Assembly: GCA_031267895.1 (NCBI GenBank)
Contig: JAIRYF010000007.1
Coordinates: 1 to 62,978, forward strand
Length of the DNA: 62,978 bases
Direction: 5' to 3'
Origin: Candidatus Methanoplasma glyptotermitis
GTDB taxonomy: Archaea; Thermoplasmatota; Thermoplasmata; Methanomassiliicoccales; Methanomethylophilaceae
The notes under the pieces are model-generated. The model saw only the letters and a list, made by a program, of their open reading frames with translations. It searched no databases and had not been told where the DNA came from. This document shows positions 55,909-62,978 of the stretch, in pieces. The position numbers were made by a program, and so were the translations under genes. Position 1 is the stretch's first letter; every line of letters begins with the position of its first letter.

Positions 55909-57357
55909 TCATGCAGAGGAGCGTTTTTTCATCAATTTGGAAGCGGTCGCGACCCGGGGATTGTCTTCATAGTACTGCAGCAGATAGTACTTGATTACAT
56001 CCTCTTCTTTGCCCTCATCCGAAAGAACCTGTTTAAGATCGGCAACTTCTAGGCGGATAACATCCAGATCTTTGGGAAGGCAAAATACCTGAGTTCTCCT
56101 GGAGAAAATCACAGGATCCTTTTCAGGCCTGAGATAAAAAACCGGAAGGTCGCACGTCTTGCATTGCTTTTGAGCTGCAGTCTCGATAATATCGATTCTG
56201 CGAAGCTTACCGTGACTGAGACCGCCGAAAAGACGGAACGCCTTAAGCTGACGGCCGAGAGCCGTCTTACGCACAGGAACAGCCAAACCGACATGTGAAA
56301 GAATGTAAGAAACGGTTCCGGCAAGAGAACGTTCTTCCTCGGAGTCGATCATCTTGACGATCCATCCCGTTTCCTTGAAAATCAAAGAAGTATCCGAATC
56401 AATACGGCCCCAGCAGATAAGATGAAAATGAGGAGCAGCACGCCACACATAAGATGGAAGCTTATTACCGCTGTCTGCTACATCGTCCTTATTGCGTCTC
56501 CAGGGATGCAGTGCTATAAGCCCGGTTTTCAGGCCCATTTTATGGGCCATCTCAACGGCCATGCCGTAAAGCTTATCGAGACCCTCCTTAGTCTGAATAA
56601 GACCGCGGGCAACGTCCTGAGGAGGAGAAAAAACAACGTGGCGCCAATCCTGACCTATTATCATATCCTGAAGAACCTGATAGGCCTCGCTGCGTTCCTC
56701 GAACTCGCGCGCCTTGCGTTTAGCCCAGGCGGTAGCGCAGCGCGTACACCCCGGACGCCAGCAGTGCAGAGCAGAAGTTTCCAGGTGGCACCAATTATCG
56801 CAGTACTCCTGAAGGAAATGTCCCTTATACAGACCGTCCTTAATCTTCAGATACCCGCAGTAATCACCCGGACGGCCTCTGTAAGGAACAGTCCACGTCA
56901 GAGGCGTAAGTTTGCCGTCTTTGGACTTTGCAAGTTTTGCTGTCCGGGGGGACACTGAAGGCATTGAGAAGAGGTAATCACTATAGGCAGGATTATAGGG
57001 ACTTTTAGGGCCGTACCCGTTCCGCCGAACCTCATAAGAAGGGCATTCCTCGAGTGCTTTCTGCTCGGTCTGAAGGGCAAGATGATACTTCATGTAATCA
57101 GAAGAGGTAGGAATCTTATGCCGAAGAATGTACTTACGGGAAAAGAAAGAAGGATCTGCGAGACCTCCGATATGCTCAAAAATACCGTTCCTTACAAACT
57201 CAACTTCTGAATTTTCATCCTCGGCATTAGCACGGCCCACACGGTCCATAATCTCGGGAAGCTGCCTGTGATAGACAGCTAAATGATGTTCACTGCGGGA
57301 TGCCTCGTCCATGAAAGAACGGAATGAGGATACGCTTATCGGCTCGGGAACAGTCAT
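55909..57357 (-). CDS. rep: HUH-superfamily rolling-circle replication initiator (Rep)
   Basis: About 482 residues from ATG 57357 (GTAGGTG lies eight bases upstream; the tracked GTG 57366 is less likely). A Cys/His cluster (CDNWCHLETSALHCW, CTRCATAW, about 188-215) precedes motif 1 DWRHVVFSPPQD near 240; motif 2 is the HUH metal site PHFHLICWG near 315; motif 3 is YILSH near 355 with a single catalytic tyrosine. A further Cys pair (CKTCDLP) follows. This order matches Rep proteins of haloarchaeal small plasmids and pleolipoviruses. It nicks the origin and starts rolling-circle replication. Last gene of the long leftward operon. Confidence 0.88.
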   Translation of the reverse strand: MTVPEPISVSSFRSFMDEASRSEHHLAVYHRQLPEIMDRVGRANAEDENSEVEFVRNGIFEHIGGLADPSFFSRKYILRHKIPTSSDYMKYHLALQTEQKALEECPSYEVRRNGYGPKSPYNPAYSDYLFSMPSVSPRTAKLAKSKDGKLTPLTWTVPYRGRPGDYCGYLKIKDGLYKGHFLQEYCDNWCHLETSALHCWRPGCTRCATAWAKRKAREFEERSEAYQVLQDMIIGQDWRHVVFSPPQDVARGLIQTKEGLDKLYGMAVEMAHKMGLKTGLIALHPWRRNKDDVADSGNKLPSYVWRAAPHFHLICWGRIDSDTSLIFKETGWIVKMIDSEEERSLAGTVSYILSHVGLAVPVRKTALGRQLKAFRLFGGLSHGKLRRIDIIETAAQKQCKTCDLPVFYLRPEKDPVIFSRRTQVFCLPKDLDVIRLEVADLKQVLSDEGKEEDVIKYYLLQYYEDNPRVATASKLMKKRSSA

Positions 57358-57441
57358 TTTTTTCACCTACTCGCTGAAAAAAGATTTGGAAAAGCAAACG
57401 ATCGGCTGGGTCCCGGCCGATGGCTCGGGACCGCCGCCCAT

Positions 57442-57756
57442 TTATTTGACAGAAGACGGGCGGGGTTCCCGGAGATCTGTAACGGCCGGTTCAGAGGATC
57501 CGGAAAGATGATACAGACGGGACGGATGGGAAGCACGGGATAACGCCTGCCTGGCCGACTCGGCCGCAATCGATGAAAGAACCGACGAGACCAGCGGGTT
57601 GGAATCGATACCCCAAAGAAGACAGAACTCTTTTCTGGGGATAACCGAAGGATCATCCGACAATGCGACTTCCCGGGGAAGCGGTATGCCGGATGCGATA
57701 TCGTACGACGCGAACCGCTTAAGGTCCTGATCGATGAATACCATGGGTTCGCTCAT
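57442..57756 (-). CDS. Small protein, unrecognised
   Basis: 104 residues (MSEPMVFIDQDLKRFASYDI...). The segment DPSVIPRKEFCLLWGIDSNPLVSSVLSSIAAES suggests one helical domain; no membrane helix. ATGA overlap with the ATPase stop indicates coupling. Position between ATPase and Rep; function unknown. Confidence 0.65.
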   Translation of the reverse strand: MSEPMVFIDQDLKRFASYDIASGIPLPREVALSDDPSVIPRKEFCLLWGIDSNPLVSSVLSSIAAESARQALSRASHPSRLYHLSGSSEPAVTDLREPRPSSVK

Positions 57757-58385
57757 ACGGTACCCTCCCTGCGATCCGGAACAGAATTACGGAGATAGTG
57801 GGAATGAATCCCGTGGATCCACCATGCCGGAGGATCCATGATAACTATCTCATCGTTATCCGCACAGTATGAAAAAGAACGCTGATCATATCCGGGACGG
57901 GAAGCAATAGCTTTCCTGATACGGAGATTGGCGGTAACTTGGAGAGGCCGGAGTTCCTCCCTTTCGAAACGTAAATCAACATCCCAAACAAGTTTATGAA
58001 GAAGAATAACGCGCTGCGTTCTGAAGAAATCAATATCCAGTATCGCAGTGCTCTGAACACTCAGCAAAACAACAATATCCTTATGGCTGATAAGGGAAAC
58101 CCACCCGGAGAGGGCAGCCTGTTTCTGCGAACCCCTGGCAGGAAACAGACGGCCGACATCTTCGACGACGAGGAGAGAACCGGGCGGAACATCCCATACG
58201 GTCTTAACAACCGAATATCCGGGGAAAAGAGAATTATCAAAATCGTACGTCTCCAGGATATAACGGGGACGGTCGGAGAAGAACCTGTCGGAAAGGGAGA
58301 ACAGCAGCGTACTCTTTCCCGTCTTACCGGAACCGACAACGATTATAACGCCGTGCTTCATAGATAAAAGATCATCCTTTATCAT
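57753..58385 (-). CDS. P-loop ATPase, Zot/FtsK-HerA-like
   Basis: 210 residues from ATG 58385, seven bases after GGAGG within the preceding gene. Walker A is VVGSGKTGKSTLLFSL near 16-31, Walker B GSLLVVEDVGRLFP near 70, and a sensor-like KDIVVLLSVQST near 100. The small domain resembles the cytoplasmic ATPase part of Zot/pI proteins of filamentous phages and the small NTPases of pleolipoviruses. Unlike Zot/pI it has no membrane helix; the membrane protein encoded just upstream might supply it. Probable role: virion assembly or extrusion. Confidence 0.8.
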   Translation of the reverse strand: MIKDDLLSMKHGVIIVVGSGKTGKSTLLFSLSDRFFSDRPRYILETYDFDNSLFPGYSVVKTVWDVPPGSLLVVEDVGRLFPARGSQKQAALSGWVSLISHKDIVVLLSVQSTAILDIDFFRTQRVILLHKLVWDVDLRFEREELRPLQVTANLRIRKAIASRPGYDQRSFSYCADNDEIVIMDPPAWWIHGIHSHYLRNSVPDRREGTV

Positions 58386-59049
58386 CCGAAACCTCCTCTT
58401 CAGCGAAATTAACCGGCTTGGCGGTTCTCGGATCATCGTTCAGGACATCGGAAACAAACGCCTTATTCACATGATCCGAAACCATACCGAGAGTCTGGGC
58501 AAGCCAATCAGACAGTTCCTTCATAGGTTCCCTGGCAACAATAGAGCCGTAAATTAACGGATAATTCTTCAGACGGACATTATCGATCATGGCTGCCTCG
58601 GCAGCCTCATACCATTCAAGGTAAGTTGCACGGTCAGCAGCAACCCTTAACGGGGAATATTCGGTAAGCCATCCGTAACTGATTTTTTTGTCTTTATCGT
58701 CAAAACCGTTGGCAATGTACACGGGATAACCCATAAAAGAAGTACAGCAGGCAGGGGCCTGAGGCTGATTATACTGTCCGAATGACTCTTCCGGAATCCA
58801 GATTAAACGTATCTTAATAAGATCCTTAGGAACAACAAGAACAAAGCGGCCCACAGGCTGAAGCAGAAATGAAGCGATAATCCATCCAAGAAGTATACCG
58901 GCAACGAAAGCCTCGACCGTCTCGGTATCGGTATACTGGGAACCGAATACGATTACACCTAAAACAAGGAGAATAAGCAGCGCAGACTTGATACGCCGGG
59001 CACTGTGCGCAAGGATATCCCATTTGGTACGTCCGACCTGGAAATCCAT
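58372..59049 (-). CDS. Membrane protein with two N-terminal helices and a soluble domain
   Basis: 225 residues. Two hydrophobic helices (SALLILLVLGVIVFGS and FVAGILLGWIIASFLL, about 22-65) followed by a cytosolic or external domain of about 150 residues (VPKDLIKIRLIWIPEESFG...). No known family. Its end overlaps the ATPase start region; together they could form the two-part equivalent of a pI/Zot assembly protein (inference). Confidence 0.75.
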   Translation of the reverse strand: MDFQVGRTKWDILAHSARRIKSALLILLVLGVIVFGSQYTDTETVEAFVAGILLGWIIASFLLQPVGRFVLVVPKDLIKIRLIWIPEESFGQYNQPQAPACCTSFMGYPVYIANGFDDKDKKISYGWLTEYSPLRVAADRATYLEWYEAAEAAMIDNVRLKNYPLIYGSIVAREPMKELSDWLAQTLGMVSDHVNKAFVSDVLNDDPRTAKPVNFAEEEVSDDKG

Positions 59050-59150
59050 CAGAACACATCCTCAGGGGATCCGCGGTGTTTTCTGTTAAAACGGTAAATC
59101 ATAACACCGAACAGAACGCCGGCACCGAAAACGATTACCAGAGTGGTCAT
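59049..59150 (-). CDS. 33-residue single-helix membrane protein
   Basis: Below the ORF-track cut-off: ATG 59150 to TGA 59049. MTTLVIVFGAGVLFGVMIYR is one membrane helix, then a basic tail FNRKHRGSPEDVF. Overlaps both neighbours (ATGA upstream, TGATG downstream), so it is part of the operon. Comparable in size to the minor coat proteins pVII/pIX of filamentous phages. Confidence 0.65.
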   Translation of the reverse strand: MTTLVIVFGAGVLFGVMIYRFNRKHRGSPEDVF

Positions 59151-59329
59151 TTACGGAAAACCCCCATAGCAAAGTACAGACCGGCAGCAAATCCTATCAC
59201 CGTGGTAACGGCAATACCGCGGATGGTACCGACTCCGAACCAATCTTTGAGATAGTAAGACATCCAGCCGGCAGCCAGAAGGAGACCGAGACCGGTAATA
59301 ATACGGCGGGTACGGAGTATCAGAGCCAT
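59147..59329 (-). CDS. 60-residue two-helix membrane protein
   Basis: Start ATG 59329 (MALILRTRRIITGLG), not the tracked 59422. Two hydrophobic helices (IITGLGLLLAAGWMSYYL and GIAVTTVIGFAAGLYFAMG) with a short loop containing KDWFGVG. Overlaps the upstream gene by 10 bases and the downstream by 4. Candidate structural or assembly protein. Confidence 0.7.
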   Translation of the reverse strand: MALILRTRRIITGLGLLLAAGWMSYYLKDWFGVGTIRGIAVTTVIGFAAGLYFAMGVFRK

Positions 59330-59574
59330 GGACGGCGGCCCCCTGAACCGGGACGGGGAGGTATTGCAAAAGAAACAATAAACCAAATCCAGCAAAACCC
59401 GAGAACAATGAACATCCAGCATCCATCGATGAATTGGGTAAGCGTTGTTCCAAACTCAATACTGTCCAGAAGGTTCTCGATCTGAGAAACAGCATCGCCG
59501 GTAGCTTTGGCTGTAAGCCAGTCAGCAGCAATGCCAATGAACATAGCAACAACACCGATAGCAGCCCAGATCAT
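59320..59574 (-). CDS. 84-residue membrane protein
   Basis: Start ATG 59574 (MIWAAIGVVAMFIGIAADW), following GTGGGGGCGGA and touching the previous stop. One N-terminal helix, an amphipathic middle (ATGDAVSQIENLLDSIEFGTTL), and a second helix (FIVLGFCWIWFIVSFAI) ending in PRPGSGGRRPWL. No family recognised. Confidence 0.7.
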   Translation of the reverse strand: MIWAAIGVVAMFIGIAADWLTAKATGDAVSQIENLLDSIEFGTTLTQFIDGCWMFIVLGFCWIWFIVSFAIPPRPGSGGRRPWL

Positions 59575-59801
59575 CAGTTCCGCCCCCACTTTTTCAGCTG
59601 GTAGCGGACACTCCAAGCCAAAAAGAACGTACCGCCGAAGAACAGAAGAATGAACCATTCGTTGAAGAACAGTTCGAACAAATCATCCCACGTACTCGGT
59701 ATGTAAATTCCTTCATCGGCAGCGGAAGACATACCGGCAGTAAGGACAAACAGCAACACAGACGCAGAACCGACGAGACCGAGAACGGTAAGCAATCTCA
59801 T
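59574..59801 (-). CDS. 75-residue signal-peptide membrane protein, major-coat-protein-like
   Basis: Start ATG 59801 (MRLLTVLGLVGSASVLLF). Predicted signal peptide with cleavage after GMSSA, leaving about 50 residues: acidic N-terminus (ADEGIYIPSTWDDLFELF), one membrane helix (WFILLFFGGTFFLAW) and a basic C-terminus (RYQLKKWGRN). This is the same order and size as the mature major coat protein pVIII of filamentous phages (acidic, hydrophobic, basic, about 50 residues). Similarity is in architecture, not sequence identity. Start and stop overlap neighbours. Confidence 0.7.
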   Translation of the reverse strand: MRLLTVLGLVGSASVLLFVLTAGMSSAADEGIYIPSTWDDLFELFFNEWFILLFFGGTFFLAWSVRYQLKKWGRN

Positions 59802-60070
59802 TTGGACCACCCGGAAGGACGCATCGAGGCAGTGATACACAAAGAAAGAATCACAGACAGAATGAGAACAGAGGAGCCGATGGCAAGCCAGAACGCCCAA
59901 TCCGGAATAACGCCGATCCTTTCTGCGATTGATATAACAATCGGAGAATCGACACCGCCGGAGATGTGTTCGCCGATACCGGCACCGGAAACAATCCAGA
60001 ACAGGGTATCCAGAAGAAGAAATCCGGTAAGGACAGCAGAAATAACGGCAAGCCAGCTTACCCGCTTCAT
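59798..60070 (-). CDS. 90-residue two-helix membrane protein
   Basis: Start ATG 60070 (MKRVSWLAVISAVLTGFLLLDTLFW), overlapping the previous stop. Two hydrophobic helices flank an external loop (GAGIGEHISGGVDSPIVISIAERIG); the end SMRPSGWSK is basic. Unrecognised; part of the small-membrane-protein block typical of enveloped or filamentous virus operons. Confidence 0.7.
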   Translation of the reverse strand: MKRVSWLAVISAVLTGFLLLDTLFWIVSGAGIGEHISGGVDSPIVISIAERIGVIPDWAFWLAIGSSVLILSVILSLCITASMRPSGWSK

Positions 60071-60471
60071 CTCTGATACCTCTTCTTGCTGAAATCCAAT
60101 CCGACGGAATTCTTTACAGCCCACGAGGTACGCCTGATCTTGCGGCGGATCCATGATATTATCAAGATAACAACGATCGCAGCAACGATCAGAAGAATAA
60201 CAGAAGCGGACCATTCCGGAATCTTCATGGTACCCGCAATCAGCCTGACCAAACCGCCGTTCAGAATGTACAGACCGAAAGCACCGCCGATACCGACTTT
60301 GAGGGCATTGCCCCAGGTAAGGACACGTCCGCCGGCGCGAGCCATAGCCGACGGCATAGTTGTAGCAATGCTAGTAACTCCTTTTCCGGAGGTGATTGTT
60401 TTTGTTGTTGTGAACATCTTTCCGCTCTTAAAAAAAGACAAGAAACGGCTAAGAAGGCCGACAGAAGCCAT
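60067..60471 (-). CDS. 134-residue membrane protein
   Basis: Start ATG 60471 (MASVGLLSRFLSFF), overlapping the spike stop. A long Thr/Ser/Gly segment precedes a glycine-rich hydrophobic stretch (GIGGAFGLYILNGGLVRLI) and a strong helix (ASVILLIVAAIVVILIISW) followed by a very basic tail (RRKIRRTSWAVKNS...KKRYQR), which could contact nucleic acid on the inner side. Unrecognised. Confidence 0.7.
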   Translation of the reverse strand: MASVGLLSRFLSFFKSGKMFTTTKTITSGKGVTSIATTMPSAMARAGGRVLTWGNALKVGIGGAFGLYILNGGLVRLIAGTMKIPEWSASVILLIVAAIVVILIISWIRRKIRRTSWAVKNSVGLDFSKKRYQR

Positions 60472-62651
60472 CAGATCACCGCCAGAACAAAGATCACAAG
60501 GATAACCAGGATTGCAATCAAAAGCCACGGGATATCAAACCCGCTGTCCCCTTCTTCTTCCGGAACTTCCGGAGAACCGACAGTAACTTTTACGGTATGC
60601 TGTGAAAGAACATTTGCAGAGCTGACGACGTTTACAATAAGAGAATATTCGCCGATATCGACATCAGCGGTTTCGCCGACAATAACATCATCGACAAGCT
60701 GCAAAAAAGATGTTGCAGAACCGAACAAAGATACAATATCGCCGGTATTAAGAGTCAGAGGAACCCAGACACGTTCACCTTTCAGTACAGAGATATCAGT
60801 AAGACTCGTCGGTTCTGTTGACGGAATCGGATCACCGTAACCACCGGTGAATACCAAATCCGAAAGAACACGTTCTCCGAGATTGTTGACTCCTATTACT
60901 TTGAGAACAAAAGAATCCGACACAGAATATGTATGGGTTGAAGATTCCGTTATAGGCGAACCGTCCCCGTAATCATAATAGACAACAGAAGCATTCAATC
61001 CGGTCCAATCAACCGAGACGGTCATATTTTCATCAGAATATTCAATCTCGAAAGAAGGTTCAACAACAGAAGTTTCAGCAGCATACACCGTAACAGTACT
61101 GTTCTGACCGCCGACCGAATAAGTAAACGAAGATCCGATATTACCGGATGAAGGGGTTCCGGATATCAACGTATACGTCGATGACCCGACTGTCTGCGGT
61201 GCAGAGGTAAGCCAGGGAACCGAAGAAACATTAACTGAAGGCGAACCGGAAACCACAACAGAATACGGAACACCGGACCAGGAGAGTTCTGGATAGAAAG
61301 AATCAATCACAACAACCGTTGCTTCCTTATAAACAGAAGAAGCATCAAAACCAGTAAGCGTACACCTGACAGTGTACACGCCGGAAGTCTGAAACTCATA
61401 AACGGCTGTCTGGCTGGAAGTCTGGAATACAGAACCGGAAGTCGACCACGAAATTGATAAGTAGTTACTTGCATTCACAGCAGTAAAATCCCAGATCCTC
61501 GATTCATCCGCGCGCTGAACAGCGGTTATACTGGCGATAGAAGGCGGATCAAACTGAACCGGCGGAAGAGACGCTGAAATACGGACAACGGCATTAGAGG
61601 AAACATACCCGCCGCTGGAAGCCCGATACGTTATCTCATAAGTGCCCGCTGACTGAATAGGAAGACTGATCGTTCTTCCGGATACAGCGGCACCGCTGTT
61701 ACTGAGAACAGAAGAACCCAAACGAACACTGACTATCGAGATATTGGAATTAGTAGGATTTGTAATCGGCTCATAAAAGTAAGTATCGCCGACATAAGCA
61801 ACATCTTCAATCGGAGGAACAACATAAACTGGAACAGTGATCACAACTGAATAAGTAGTTGTCATCCAGCCGCTAGCAGATATCTGAAGAAGAATAGTAT
61901 AGTTGTTTGGAGAAATCTTATCGGGAACCGATCCGGATAAGGTCTTGCCGATTACCGAGACACCCCAGCCGGACGGGGCCGAACTTATGGATATCGATGC
62001 GGAAGAAGGGTTAGTAGTGAATGTGTTAGAGAAGCCCTGCATATGCGGCACAGTCGCAGACCATGACGAGACGGAAGCAGAATTCTGCGTCCAGAGCGCA
62101 TACAAACTGGCATTAGATGTAGGAGTAAGAGAAGTTATGACACCGGAGGACAAAGAAGTACCCCAGCCCCTGAAGGTGTGGGAACCGTCAGACATCACAG
62201 GAACATAATTCAGATTGGCATTAGTCCCATAAACTACCTTTTCAACATACTCCGAAACACCTTTGAGCAGGCCGCCATTACCATAGTAGGTGACATCGAC
62301 ATAAACCGGAGCCGGATTCTCTATATGTATATGATACGTCTCGTATACTGTATTTTTATTGGGCCAGAGTATTTTAACGGTAAACTCATAATAACCAGCC
62401 TCATAAGGCATACCATATATGTGAGCTGTTTTTGAGTTGACCTTACCTAAACCCAATCCCGGAGGAATCGTACCGCTGCTTACACTGACACCAGCATTAT
62501 CGATTGTAGTAAATTCATAATCAAATGACACACCCGAAACACCAGACAATGTAATAGCAGCATCCGAATCGTCGGAATCCATGACTGCGAACGCAGACGC
62601 AACGGCCGCTATGGCCATGACGGCCGCAATTGCAAGAATTATTTTTCTCAT
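60471..62651 (-). CDS. Large membrane-anchored surface (spike-like) protein
   Basis: About 726 residues from ATG 62651 (MRKIILAIAAVMAIAAVASAF); the tracked start is 14 codons upstream. Signal peptide, then SDDSDAA, the same exit motif as the host surface proteins. Domains: cadherin/Ig-like beta domains (GLGKVNSKTAHIYGMPYEAG), one InlB-type repeat (TFRGWGTSLSS..LYALWT, about 140-215), more Ig-like repeats, a PKD-type domain (YYDYGDGSPITES near 575), a stalk, and one C-terminal helix (WLLIAILVILVIFVLAVI) with no cytoplasmic tail. Likely the receptor-binding protein of the element's particle or an adhesin coating the lysogen. Confidence 0.8.
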   Translation of the reverse strand: MRKIILAIAAVMAIAAVASAFAVMDSDDSDAAITLSGVSGVSFDYEFTTIDNAGVSVSSGTIPPGLGLGKVNSKTAHIYGMPYEAGYYEFTVKILWPNKNTVYETYHIHIENPAPVYVDVTYYGNGGLLKGVSEYVEKVVYGTNANLNYVPVMSDGSHTFRGWGTSLSSGVITSLTPTSNASLYALWTQNSASVSSWSATVPHMQGFSNTFTTNPSSASISISSAPSGWGVSVIGKTLSGSVPDKISPNNYTILLQISASGWMTTTYSVVITVPVYVVPPIEDVAYVGDTYFYEPITNPTNSNISIVSVRLGSSVLSNSGAAVSGRTISLPIQSAGTYEITYRASSGGYVSSNAVVRISASLPPVQFDPPSIASITAVQRADESRIWDFTAVNASNYLSISWSTSGSVFQTSSQTAVYEFQTSGVYTVRCTLTGFDASSVYKEATVVVIDSFYPELSWSGVPYSVVVSGSPSVNVSSVPWLTSAPQTVGSSTYTLISGTPSSGNIGSSFTYSVGGQNSTVTVYAAETSVVEPSFEIEYSDENMTVSVDWTGLNASVVYYDYGDGSPITESSTHTYSVSDSFVLKVIGVNNLGERVLSDLVFTGGYGDPIPSTEPTSLTDISVLKGERVWVPLTLNTGDIVSLFGSATSFLQLVDDVIVGETADVDIGEYSLIVNVVSSANVLSQHTVKVTVGSPEVPEEEGDSGFDIPWLLIAILVILVIFVLAVI

Positions 62652-62652
62652 T

Positions 62653-62978
62653 TTACCACCTGATGAAGATACAGCCGACAAAAACCGCAGCAAAAGCGAT
62701 AATCAAAATCGCCCAATACGAAATTCCGGCTATTTCTCTGAACCAAAAGTTTTGTTCTCCGTCTCCGTTTCCCGGATCGGTACCCGTACCGGTGTACGTC
62801 CACTGGGCGTACAGTACGGCGTTCTCGGTCGGATTGATTACATCCCCGGGATGCAGAAGATCGCCTGCGTCGCTGAGTTTCCATCCGGCAAACGCATGAT
62901 CGGCCGGAGGCGTAAGCGTACTGTTCAGCAGTTCGTACGGAGACCCGGATACGACACTGACGGCGAACATGTGACCGA
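62653..62978 (-). CDS. C-terminal part of a second membrane-anchored surface protein
   Basis: The frame is open to the window edge, so only about 108 residues are visible. An InlB-type repeat (HAFAGWKLSDAGD..AVLYAQWT) is followed by a Gly-rich linker and one hydrophobic helix (AILIIAFAAVFVGCIFI) near the end RW. The stop TAA lies two bases before the spike ATG, and the AGGTGG at its end is the spike's ribosome-binding site. The ORF-track ATG at 62970 is probably internal. Confidence 0.7.
   Translation of the reverse strand, partial: GHMFAVSVVSGSPYELLNSTLTPPADHAFAGWKLSDAGDLLHPGDVINPTENAVLYAQWTYTGTGTDPGNGDGEQNFWFREIAGISYWAILIIAFAAVFVGCIFIRW

Larger units (their letters stand above)
48159..62978. 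mobile_element. Integrated virus-like element (left end at tRNA-Leu; right end outside window)
   Basis: At least 14.8 kb. Left: tyrosine integrase at tRNA-Leu and a leftward operon of integrase, DEDDh exonuclease, ParB and tiny proteins. Middle: RHH regulator with membrane nuclease, winged-helix regulator, hairpin-rich region. Right: leftward morphogenesis-type operon of two large surface proteins, eight small or medium membrane proteins, Walker ATPase and HUH Rep. No second copy of the tRNA 3' end was found before 62978, so the element continues. The gene content fits a replicating virus or virus-derived plasmid; the class is discussed under findings. Confidence 0.8.

Noticed and set aside
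48159-62978. CRISPR array, insertion sequence or transposase in the element or elsewhere
   Set aside because: No regularly spaced direct repeats with spacers and no DDE/serine transposase motifs were seen; the only recombinase is the tyrosine integrase.

Overview
The window looks like chromosome of a gut- or rumen-type methanogenic archaeon of the Thermoplasmata, most likely Methanomassiliicoccales/Methanomethylophilaceae-like. Reasons: archaeal information genes (aIF5A with hypusine site, Nop5, Sm-like protein, archaeal RecJ/DHH, type II methionine aminopeptidase) next to SMC-ScpA-ScpB; a 23S rRNA gene with no 16S or 5S beside it (unlinked rRNA genes are known in Thermoplasmata); TATA-box promoters and leaderless starts; and very large BspA/InlB-like surface proteins, as seen in host-associated members. 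The taxonomic call is inference.

Layout. 1-10.2 kb: housekeeping and metabolism (nadE, tRNA-Glu, the larB-larC-larE nickel-pincer cofactor operon, a SatP-like transporter, a ZIP transporter, msrA, argF, DHH nuclease). 10.6-18.0 kb: three tandem surface-protein genes with leucine-rich BspA repeats, each with an 11-12 nt G tract between its start codon and its signal-anchor helix. 18.4-33.9 kb: smc-scpA-scpB, Lsm, an ABC transporter with two ATPases plus a DUF47/PhoU-like protein and a phosphoglucosamine/phosphomanno mutase, then on the minus strand agmatinase-aIF5A, Nop5, and class II aldolase-mtnA. 34.0-37.9 kb: a candidate structured RNA and the stand-alone 23S rRNA. 38.2-45.8 kb: a giant (about 2,540 aa) surface protein, again with a 12-G tract. 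45.9-48.2 kb: MBL hydrolase, tsaC, map, tRNA-Leu. 48.16 kb to the end: an integrated virus-like element whose far end lies outside the window.

Main discovery candidates. (1) A homopolymer-G phase-variation system: of four surface-protein genes, only the one with 11 G (12806-15631) is in frame with its ribosome-binding site and ATG; the other three (12 G each) are out of frame in this sequence and would be restored by a one- or two-base slip. The three clustered genes also share a near-palindromic element directly after the tract. (2) An integrated element in tRNA-Leu(CAA) carrying a tyrosine integrase whose last codons lie inside the tRNA, a true ParB with two identical 16-bp palindromes TATTTCACGTGAAATA (a hybrid of bacterial parS and the Noc site), a HUH rolling-circle Rep, a small Walker-type ATPase, a run of tiny overlapping membrane-protein genes including one built like a filamentous-phage major coat protein, and two large membrane-anchored surface proteins. 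It resembles an inovirus-like or pleolipovirus-like genome in an archaeon. (3) Inside this element, an AT-rich cassette of a ribbon-helix-helix regulator and a membrane-anchored PD-(D/E)XK nuclease, where the regulator gene ends in another 11-G tract.

How the genes work together: the surface-protein loci give the cell a switchable coat, and the element's spike genes use the same InlB-type repeats and the same signal-peptide exit motif (SDA) as the host coat proteins, so coat switching and virus entry may be connected (inference). No CRISPR array, insertion sequence or classical transposase was seen.
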